Source of the DNA: Oryzias latipes | Taxonomy: Eukaryota; Chordata; Actinopteri; Beloniformes; Adrianichthyidae | NCBI RefSeq assembly: GCF_002234675.1 | Contig: NC_019859.2 | Span: 4,805,240 to 4,869,239 of the forward strand | Direction: 5' to 3' | DNA: 64,000 bases | Translations under genes and position numbers: made by a program | Part shown: positions 49,801 through 58,668 of the stretch, piece by piece | How positions within the stretch are numbered: position 1 is the first letter of the stretch | Layout: each line of letters begins with the position of its first letter | The notes under the pieces: generated by a model | Database searches by the model: none | Told to the model about the DNA's origin: nothing | The model's input: the letters and a program-made list of their open reading frames with translations, nothing else

Positions 49801-51670
49801 TTTATGAGGCTAATTCAGGATTCACACTGTTCTTTGTGGCTTCCTTATAAGGTAATATTATTATTGTGGTAAATTTCCTGGTTTCCTAAAGTATAAGTTG
49901 ATTCCAGCGCCAGCAAAAGTGTTAAATTGAGGACCCCAAAAAAAAAAAAAACCCAGTTTACCGTTCATCTTTAATATTTTGTAGGATTTCCAACATATTA
50001 AATTTCCACTCAAGCATATTTTGAGAAAAGGCAAAAGCTAACTTCGATTATTTCAATGTACCGGTAGTTTATTTTGTGAGACTGGCAGAAGTTTCATTTT
50101 GGAAAACTACCGCATTCTGTTCACCACATCTGTCTGTCGTGACACGTCACGTGACCGTAAGCAGCTGTTCGGACCGCCAAGTTAGTCAACCTCTCCGCTT
50201 AAAAGCAACCAAACATATTTAGAAAGTTTCTCTGGGGAGAAAAGTGTCGGTGAGGAAATGGAAGAAGAGCCTCCGACTCCAAAGGAACAGCTATTTACGG
50301 ACAAAACCGGGAGTTTTCCTCCAAATTCAGATTTATTGAGACAGTTGTTCCCGCGGACCAGAAGCTGCTCGCTGCAGCGACTGACGTTTTAACGTTTCAC
50401 ACACACACATAATAAAGTTGCAGACCAGTGGATTTATGTTTATTATTTTATCCTGCTTTATTTATCCATCATTAAATGTTGGACATGGCTGAAGTTGGCG
50501 TCTGGTTGTTAGTACCCACTCTGTCGTGAAAGGGAAAAATCTTCATCTTAAAGTATAAAGCAGCGGCAAAACGTTTGACAGAGAATAAATATTAAAAGTT
50601 GCTGATTTGTGGAAACTTGTAAAAGTGACATTTAGGAATTTTCTACAGCAAGGGTGACTTAAGCAGACATCTGTTAAGAAACTTTAGCAGAGAAAATTTT
50701 CCTCTGTAAAAAAAAAAAAAAAAATACTCAGTTAATTAAGATTTATGTATAAAAAAAATTAAGATCAATCCTTTTGCCCTGAAAGATGAGTGGAGTCTGT
50801 GTTGAGTTCTCAGTGTTATAATGGTATTCAATGAAATAAAACCTGTAATGTTGTCTTTCTTGAATATCTACAACCTCTGCAAATCAAAAACTTTGTTTCA
50901 GTGAATCTTTGTCATCTGTAAAATATATATATACGTTTTCAGATTTTTATAAACTCAATTTCTTGTGGTAGCTTTTTTATTCTAGGTTTCTCAAAAACCG
51001 GAAGCCTAAAAACAATTTAGCGCCAACCTCCGCTCTGAAATGTTTTTGACATGAAACCGGTCCGTGGTCTGAAAACGGTTGGAGACCGCTGTTTTGAGCC
51101 ATTTTAAAAAGGTTCCCAGTAGACGTTTATCTATAAGTAGGTTATAAAAATAGTTAATTAGAAAATCACCTCTGAGCTGTGGGTGTGATTGTTTGCCCGG
51201 AGCAACCCCGCCCCTTTCCCCATCACCCATAAGTGAGCGTTTCTCGGTTAAGGCGTTCTCCCGCTAGCTTATAGCCCCTCACAGTGCCAACCTAGCATTA
51301 GCGGTGCAACAAAAATGGCGAGCGGTATTGGAGCTATCCAGCCGCACAGTTTTGAGCCAGATTCCAGCTCAGACGAGACAAATAAGGAAAGACATTCATG
51401 GATCTAGTCGTCTACAAGCGATCAAGGATGATCTTCAAAGCAACATGCATATCCAATAAGACTAGGACACCGTTCTTCTACTTTTAACGATTGTAGATAA
51501 GCTGAAAGGACCGTTTCTCTGCAGGAGAGGACAGAAAAGCCCCCAGTGCTTCAGGAGGTCAGAAACCAGCCGCTGCAGGACCGAAATCCACCAAAGACGG
51601 AAAACCCGGCAGCCGTCCTCATTCAGCCAAACCGCCGGGACAACAGCAGCACCATAAGAAGAACAAGTAG
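43852..51670 (+). CDS. TRIM25-like protein lacking B30.2/SPRY, with a basic tail; 8 coding exons
   Basis: Exons: 43852-44469, 45758-45853, 45938-46171, 46258-46426, 46581-46640, 47732-47917, 49549-49671, 51525-51670. All are GT/AG, phases agree, 1632 nt, 543 aa. The first four exons copy trim25 exactly in size (one codon shorter in exon 1): RING C3HC4 at 19-57, B-boxes, coiled coil to about 316, then DPYAPRINLDSE. The remaining 171 residues replace linker and SPRY: an acidic stretch (GSESEPESTGDEPS), a proline/aromatic part (HTIYQQVPFPIYMQPRPSW) and a K/G/P-rich tail (EKFKKPSSGRKNK ... QQQHHKKNK). The tail is intact, with AATAAA 119 bases after the stop, so this looks like a real gene rather than decay. 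It should keep E2 binding and multimerisation but lose SPRY-based target recognition. The tail suggests RNA binding (inference). It lies 3 kb downstream of trim25 in the same direction. Confidence 0.88.
44470..45757 (+). other. Intron 1 of the trim25 paralogue
   Basis: Contains a probable TIR repeat at about 45110-45600 and a T homopolymer at 45617-45640. Confidence 0.5.
45110..45600. repeat. Probable interspersed repeat (GTGTATTCAGACGG type)
   Basis: Starts GGGTGTATTCAGACGGGAAAAG, ends GTCCAGTCTGAGTGGACCCC, and carries GTCCGG/GTCTGAGAACGC phrases that recur in fish interspersed repeats. This is from memory and the ends are not firm. Confidence 0.35.
46641..47731 (+). other. Intron 5 of the trim25 paralogue
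   Basis: Mostly a TIR element at 46785-47572. Confidence 0.55.
46785..47572. mobile_element. Nonautonomous TIR element (AGCTACGTTCAC ends)
   Basis: The first 12 bases AGCTACGTTCAC are repeated inverted at 47561-47572. Both ends also share CCTTCCAATGA-like sequence further in. The terminal phrases resemble those beside the MADF fragment at 39660-39790, suggesting a Harbinger-type relative. Confidence 0.6.
47918..49548 (+). other. Intron 6 of the trim25 paralogue
   Basis: AT-rich; TTAA-family copy 10 fills 48960-49515, next to the following exon. Confidence 0.6.
48960..49515 (+). mobile_element. TTAA-family nonautonomous transposon, copy 10
   Basis: Long copy with the minus-strand exon-like frame (TRAIQPPGFEPDSNSDEENED at about 49150-49225) still open. 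It ends about 33 bases before the exon at 49549. Confidence 0.75.
49672..51524 (+). other. Intron 7 of the trim25 paralogue
   Basis: Contains TTAA-family copy 11 near its 3' end; the rest is AT-rich and unclassified. Confidence 0.55.
51095..51425 (-). mobile_element. TTAA-family transposon, copy 11 (inverted)
   Basis: On the plus strand an ATG-started frame reads MASGIGAIQPHSFEPDSSSDE at about 51315-51380, the best-preserved start of the exon-like module. The 5' terminus is missing. Confidence 0.75.
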
Positions 51671-51788
51671 AAGCTGTGGAACCGTCAACGTCACACTTTC
51701 CACTTAAAATGTTTAAGGCTATCTGCACAAATGGGATCTTAAAATATACTGTTGAACTTGTAAAATGTAATTCACTTTCCTTGTATTA

Positions 51789-51794
51789 AATAAA
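51789..51794 (+). terminator. Poly(A) signal of the trim25 paralogue
   Basis: AATAAA in TATTAAATAAAATG, 119 bases after the stop at 51670. Confidence 0.7.
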
Positions 51795-51980
51795 ATGTTC
51801 TTTTGGCCACTTTATAGTGCTTCTCCTTTTATGTTAAACTTCTTCTTGATCAGGGGTCTCCATTGTGGCCCCTATTTTTAGTTTGAAAAATAAGTACTAA
51901 AGTAAAAAACAACATTTAAAGTAATGTGACTACAGCAACCAATAATGCTCCAACTTTGTAGTTTGACAGTCTGTAGTGGA

Positions 51981-53527
51981 GCAGTCTTTCTACGGCAAAG
52001 AGATCTGCCTTTGAAGGGCAGAGTTCTGCTTACAAAAGCAGAAGGGATTTCTCGTTTAATTTATGTGGCTCAATCTCTACAGGTTAATAACACAGTCTGC
52101 AATACAATTAAGAAAATATATAACTTTATATGGAGAAATAAAACCCACTATATCAGAAAATCTGTTATTTTAAATACGTCTGATAAAGGCGGTTTCAATT
52201 GTATTGATTTCACTGCGCTTAATAATACACTCAAGGTAATCTGGATTAAGAAATATTTCAATAACCCCACATCTATCTGGAACTTTATTCCACATTTTGT
52301 ATTCTCAAAGTCAGGAGGCCTTAACTTCCTGCTATGCTGCAACAACAGTAGTCCAAAAATCCCTTTGAAACTGTCAAATTGTCATCAACGGGTTCTCTTA
52401 GCCTGGGCACTGATCTACAAACCACTTTTCTCCACAGAGTTGTATTATTTGGAATAACTGTAATATTGTCTATAAAAACAAAACTCTGTTTTTAAGTAAC
52501 GGGTTTATAATGGTATAATTTTCCTCAATTATTCAAAGAACCAGGATTATTATATAACCACTCAGAATTCACAATGCAGTATAAAATACCAATGACACCC
52601 AAAGAATCTGCAGTAGTGTTTGATGCCGTAGCGTCTGGGCTTTGCATGTTATTCAGGGGTTTCTCATCCTTTGACCCCAAATCCTCCTGATGCCTTCAAA
52701 TCCCCTCTGGGTAGTTTCTGCTTCACTTCGGCTAAACAGTTGAACTCAAAAATCAGAGCTTTGTTCCAGGATAATTTGCTTTCTGTTCCATCAGCTACCT
52801 TTTATTGGACTAGTTTCACTTCTAACATTGAATGGAAAAAAGTCTGGTCTTTACCACAAAAATACTTCTTAACAAATAGAAATCTCTTTTAAACTCTTGC
52901 ACAGATTTTATCCAGCAAAACATTATTTAACTAAATTTAAGGCCGATATTTCTGCCAGAAACAACCTGAAACCTGCTCACATTTATTCTGGTCTTGTGAA
53001 TTCACATACAAATTGTGGAAAAACATTCACAAATTTATCACCGACTATTTCTGCTGATATACAACTTTATTATAAAAACATACTATTTGGTTTCCATAGT
53101 TTTGATCTCAAAGACTGTGATGCTTTCTTTTGTATAAACATGTTATTTATGGCTAAATTTCATATTCACAAAAGCAAATTTTCCAATCAAAAACCTGATT
53201 TTTGTGTTCAAACTGGAACTGCAGCAATATTTAAACTTCATTTCAGCTTCAAAAAAATACAAAAGCTCAAAAAACAATTGTAACTCTTTTGGACTACTGT
53301 CATAAGTTTACTCTCACATTTTCCCTTTTTTTTCTATGTTTAGTTCTATTTTCTTTATTTTTAATTTTTATTCCCTTTTGTGATTGTTACTCATTAAAAT
53401 CTTAAGGATGTAACATGTTTATTCTGTATTCAGAATTGTAATGTACATTATATGCGCATAAATGTTGCATTTTTTTTGTTCTGCATTTTCAATAAAAAAT
53501 AAAAATAAAAAAGCAGTCTTTCTACGG
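51981..53527 (+). mobile_element. 5'-truncated L1/Tx1-like LINE with perfect target duplication
   Basis: The identical 15-mer GCAGTCTTTCTACGG at 51981-51995 and 53513-53527 brackets the insertion. The body starts inside the reverse-transcriptase C-terminal region (QRDLPLKGRVLLTKAEGISR, later IYNFIWRNKTHYIRKSV and KGGFNCIDF) and is broken by frameshifts and stops at 52457, 52892 and 53283. It ends in an A-rich tail with AATAAAAAATAAAAATAAAA. Known biology: target-primed reverse transcription gives 5'-truncated copies with short target duplications. The clade is assigned from protein motifs only. Confidence 0.88.
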
Positions 53528-53579
53528 TGGCCCTGAAGTGCAAATGTCACCAACAAATCCCTCAACGTGAAGACGTATT

Positions 53580-53735
53580 AAGGACCCACTCCTATGAAAA
53601 TCTGGTTTTTGTGTGTTTAACATGTTCTTGTTGCATATTTCTCATTCTGGAGAACATAAATAAATTATAAGATGAAAGGGCTTTCCAGAGTTTTTATTTA
53701 AATCACGTTGGATCAGGAGAAAAATTAAAACCGGA
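53580..53735 (+). mobile_element. TTAA-family 5' fragment (copy 12)
   Basis: GGACCCACTCCTATGAAAATC start, then GTTTAACATGTTCTTGTTGCAT; breaks off after TTGGATCAGGAG. Confidence 0.7.
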
Positions 53736-54008
53736 TGCTGTCAAAGCTCTGACTTCTATCACGATGTATCCCCAATCTTATGGTTCTATGACCGACATCT
53801 GTTTGCTTTGATTGTTACTCAGTGGTTATATCACCTATTGGTTCTCCGGGTGCGGTTTTAAATTAGTGTATGACTACAAGTCTAGTGAATTAAAGTTGTT
53901 TGAAAAAACAACAACGACGGACTTATGACACAGCAGCAATATCTGGCTGTCTCCTATGAGGCCAGAACAGTCTGACAATTCTGAATTATGAGACTGTTCT
54001 GGCCTCAT

Positions 54009-54043
54009 GTATGTATGGATGGATGGATGGATGGATGGATGGA
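54009..54043 (+). repeat. TGGA microsatellite
   Basis: About eight tandem TGGA units after GTATGTA. Confidence 0.9.
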
Positions 54044-54235
54044 AAAACCGACCGCCGATTAACACAATTTTACGAACAAAAAAGGTAACCTTACAATGTC
54101 AACGGAGATTTGTACAATATTTATATTATAAATGTATAGAGCTTTGCACAACCCATGAACGTTACATGCTTCTTAAAATGTCGCTTTTGGATGGTGGGCG
54201 GAACTGTAGTTTCCCAGCATGCCTTTTTTTTTCTT

Positions 54236-54415
54236 CAGTACAGTACTTCCCACTCGCCACAAGCCCCTCGCAAACCCAAACTAACGTCAGTGTAGGAGGT
54301 ATTCAGTTGCACAGTTTAGAGTCAGATAGTCGCTCAGATGAGGAGAATGAAGACTTCAATGCATCTATTTGTCTGTATGTGGATGATTTAGAATTGGAGG
54401 AGATATGAGGCCCGA
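54236..54415 (-). mobile_element. TTAA-family central fragment (copy 13) with open module
   Basis: On the plus strand it reads VGGIQLHSLESDSRSDEENE, then DFNASICLYVDDLELEEI and a stop. It keeps the exon-like module but none of the transposon ends. Confidence 0.6.
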
Positions 54416-54980
54416 ACAGTTTCACAAGTCTCTGTTCATTAAATAAAGTCCGACTAATGGTGTTCGTAAACTCAGTCCCAGAAATGCATTGAAAAAAAAT
54501 AAAAAAATAAAGCAAAAAAAGGCTCGATCTCACCGGCTTTCTCCCGGTTTATGACGTGCAGATCTCATGGGGGGAAAAAAATCATCCACGCGATAATCCG
54601 TCCTCCAGGAAATGGGAAAATATAATAATCCAGTGTGTGGAGCTTGGAAACGGAGCGGCTCTGGGACATCCGACGTAGTTCTCAGACACGGTCCACCCGT
54701 TGTGTTTCTCTTTTCCTTTTGTTTTTTTACAGCAGCAGGTGTTTTCCCTTGCGTCATTTGATGGGCAGCCTCCCCTCTCATAGACACCGCCTGTTTCTTA
54801 ATAAGGATGCTGGATATCATCATCCAATTAGTGACTTCTTAGACTTCCTACCTTTTTTATTTTCTTACTGCATTTCATTTTGATTTCTGGAAGTTACTCT
54901 TGTTTTCTAAAGTTTCTTTTTTTAACTTGTGTTTAGATTAAAAAAATTGTAGCGTTTTTAATTGTTGTTGCTATCTGTAA

Positions 54981-55176
54981 CCCTTGTGCTATCCTAGGCA
55001 CTTTAACATTGGGAGTTGGGTCATCTAGACCCACTAGACAGTGCTCTGAACCTTTTTTTCTTCAATGTTTTTTGATCTTCACTGGTGTCCATGGATTACA
55101 TGAAATCTTTCCACCTTTATCATGCTAGGGAGAACACGTCAGTGTAAGGGTGGGGTCATCTAAGACAGCACAAGGG
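54981..55176. mobile_element. piggyBac-like MITE
   Basis: Ends CCCTTGTGCTATCC and GACAGCACAAGGG are inverted repeats beginning with CCC. They are flanked by GTAA on the left and TTAA on the right, a slightly decayed TTAA target. Length about 196 bp; no coding capacity. Confidence 0.75.
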
Positions 55177-56682
55177 TTAAAGTTTTTGCGTTAAGTTATT
55201 TGCACTTCAGGGCCAACCTACGGTCCTCTATCGGTTTTATAGACATTTTTCTGCAGTGAAGCAGGCAGGTGTGGAGAAGTCATACTGAAGCTTTGTTCTT
55301 CATTAGAGAAACTTTAGATTATATTCAACTTTTATTTACGGCAACCAAGTTCTCTTCTTCTTGAACTTTGTGCCAAAATGTTCAGCATTTGTTCCAAATC
55401 CAAATTCATACAGGACAGAAAATTAACTCAAAATATGCTCTTTTTGGTTCAACAGGTTCCCCTACTTCAGGTCCAAAGAAAACACAGACACATGGTGCTT
55501 TTGTATGAAAATATTTATGGGAATGTTTTCAGATTCAAAGCCCCCCCCCCTCGTCTTTACATTCATTTCAGTCATTTCTGTTTGTAAACTGCTCTCAAAT
55601 GATTGTTTCCTCAAACACAGAGGTTCTTTGCTCTTCGGTGGAGGCCACACATTGGGATAATACTGTGATTGAAGTGATTTTCATCACATTTCTGACAGCT
55701 AATGTTCCAACAGTGAAGCTTTTTGGTACGACGGCACGAGGAAACTACAAAAACACATGCTTTCGAAGCGAGAGCTGGCGTGGAAATACAGACTATTTCA
55801 TGAGCGTTCAACTGTCACAATAAACCTGACTGTACAGCACACATCATCTTTGAATAGTTCTTCTCAGATGGCTTCGGTTTGCAGTTACATTTAAGCTGAT
55901 TCAGTGTCACAAACCTGTGGAGTAAACAAAGGGCAACAAGACATTCGACAGGAACCACAGGTACAGCTGATCCCTGTTCGGTAAACAGAAATCTGACCTC
56001 CGCACAGGAAAAACAAACCGTGCAGTTTTCCACCTTGAGGCTGTCAGCAGAAGTACAGAAACGGGACAGACGGGCGTCCGCGGCGCGGCGCCACGTTTGC
56101 TGCCGCAGGAGGATGAACCGAGCCTGAGCTCTGCTCCTCTGCGGTCACTTGGCCGTGAAACGGAACGGTGCGGCTGCCATTCCGCCGCTCGTGGAGGACG
56201 TAAAGCGGCGCACCGATGTCAGTGTTTGACTCTTCCCTGCAGAGGTTCGTCCGTCTTCAGGCCAACTCACAAGTGCACATCAGAATTTGGCGTGGCACGA
56301 CACTTTTAGTAAAGTTATGGATTAAAAAATGTTTTCATTTTTATAATCAGACGGTTTTCCTTTTTCTTTTTTAGAAAATTCAACAGTAAAATATTTCTGT
56401 TTTTGAAACAGGCTTTAAGGATTCCCTGTGGATTAGCTGCTGCTCATTTAGAAATGGCTTCGCAGGTCACCTGGACACGGGTGAAGATCCTGATGCCGAC
56501 AGGCCTTCCGATTCAATGAATACAGTGAAGTCTTCAATGGCACGAAGCGTCAGTGCAAATCAACTGCTCTCTGATCGAATTCTCTCCTGGAAACTGCCTG
56601 AGCTCTATGAATACATCCTAGACTGGGAGAACTTAAGCAAGCGAGGAGGAACGACTACGAGGAGTTACGTTTGGGCGAGGGC

Positions 56683-58626
56683 TCAAGTTGGATTCGCCGG
56701 CGACCAGGGGGGTCTGGGAGAATCTTGAGGGGTGAGGCTCTCCGCCTCCGAGGCGCTGGTTTCGTCCTCTTCGTCGTCTGTCTGCTCGGAGCTGTGGTAC
56801 AGCATCAGGGCCTGGGTCTTGTGGGTGATGGTGATGGTGCAGGGACCCTGCGCCCACGGCTCGCCGTCCACCTGCATCGGCATCGTGGAGCTCTTCAGAA
56901 CCAGCTGCAGAGAGGACGGCGAAGAGGGAGCCCCAAACATGACAACAGGGAGCAGCAGCTTCATTTTTATTTTAACACCATCACCTCATACAATTTCTAC
57001 AAAATTTCTCCAAAGCTTTGACGTCACTTCTTATTCCAACAGTAAGAAATATTGAGTTACTTTCAAAGTATAAAAAAAGTAAAAGGGTCCTAGAGCAGCG
57101 GTCTGCAACCTGGGTCTGCGGAGCCACATGTGGCCCTTTGACCCCTCCATCGTGACTCTGTGGTTTTAGGAAAATAAAGTTTTCCATTTAAAAAAAACAA
57201 CTGTAAAGTAAATAAGCTCCTGACTACACTACCCACAATGCTCCAACAGTCAATCAAGCAGTTCGTCTTTAAAGTTTGACAAAGTCGGACTAAAACATTT
57301 TGAAATATTTTTTAGTGCCGGGAACCACAGACAATCCGTTAGACCAGTGTTTTTCAACCTTTTTTGAGCCACGGCACACTTTAACCTTGACAAAAATCCC
57401 GCGGCACACCAGCATCCAAAATAAAAAAAAAGCAAGCAGAAACTCATAGTCTGTATTTATCTACAGCCCCCCCCCGCGCATTCTCACATGCATTTTGGTG
57501 ATAATTGTGGCAGAAAAAGCAGGAAGTTGCAGCTGTTTTTTCTAAAAGATGAAATAAAAGTTAAGTTAAAAAATTGAAAAACTGATGTGTGTTCGTTGTG
57601 GTTTCAAGACGTCTAACAAGGACGACTCATTGTGCGCTGAGGCGCTGTCCCTTTAACCCAATGCATCATGGGAGACACGCGATTAAGCCTTCAAGAATGA
57701 TTGGCGGAGACAGTTAAAGGGGCGGGACTTTTCCGCAAACAGCTTTGGTTGCAGCTAAATCGCGGTACCGTCATTCTTATCAAAATGTCTTTAATAGAAT
57801 CAAATAAACACAAAGAAAAAGGAATTTTACGATTTTTTATATTCCTAACTACTCAGTGTTTTATCAATGTTTTTAGATCAGTTAATGTTCCCACGGCACA
57901 CCTGACCATCTCGCTTACTGGTTGAAAAACACTGGGTTAGAGGTCAGTGAGCACGATTCATCCTTAAGGTGGACGACATCACTAGGCAGATTTTAAGTGC
58001 AAAAGGAAGTCACTAAATTAACCCTGATTTTGGTTTAATTAGCATAATGTAAATAATTCTGGCAGAGATGCACCCGTAAAATAAACCGTTTTTTAATCAG
58101 ATATTACATTTGCTGCATTGAGATTTTTTTCTCTTCACGTCGTATGTTTTAATTTTGCCAAAAACAGATGGATAGATAAATAGATGAATAAAAATTATTA
58201 AAAGAATAATTACCAATTAACAACAGACATTTTAAATAAAACAGGATCTTAAAAAAAAAAAAGAGTTCCACTCCCTCTGGATCAATAGATAAATAATCAA
58301 TAAAATGTTTTTCCTATATTCATCATAATAGTTATAATGACATAAATACTAATGTCTTCTTTTTCCAAAGGTTCAGTCAGACTTTGTGGCTCCTGTTGGG
58401 TTAGGAAAGGCTCTTTAAGAGTTGAAGGTTGCAGACCCCTTCAACCAATTGTGTTTTTGCAAATGAGGTACTTTTCTATATTCCTTAAAATGTTAACATC
58501 TTTAGAAACAAACAGCATTACACCATAAATGATGTCAGTTCAAATCCAATCTAGTGCTGGCCAGAGGCCAGGGACACAAACTGATTCCCTCATTGTCTTT
58601 CAGTGCTCAGCGAGGTAAACAGGAAG

Positions 58627-58668
<42 letters not shown>

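Larger units (their letters stand above)
53528..56682. other. Intergenic region between the trim25 paralogue and dgke
   Basis: No coding exon recognised. It contains TTAA-family pieces (53580-53735, 54236-54415), a TGGA microsatellite, a piggyBac-like MITE (54981-55176) and a CpG-rich block at 56040-56260. The part nearest 56682 is probably dgke 3'UTR. Confidence 0.55.
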
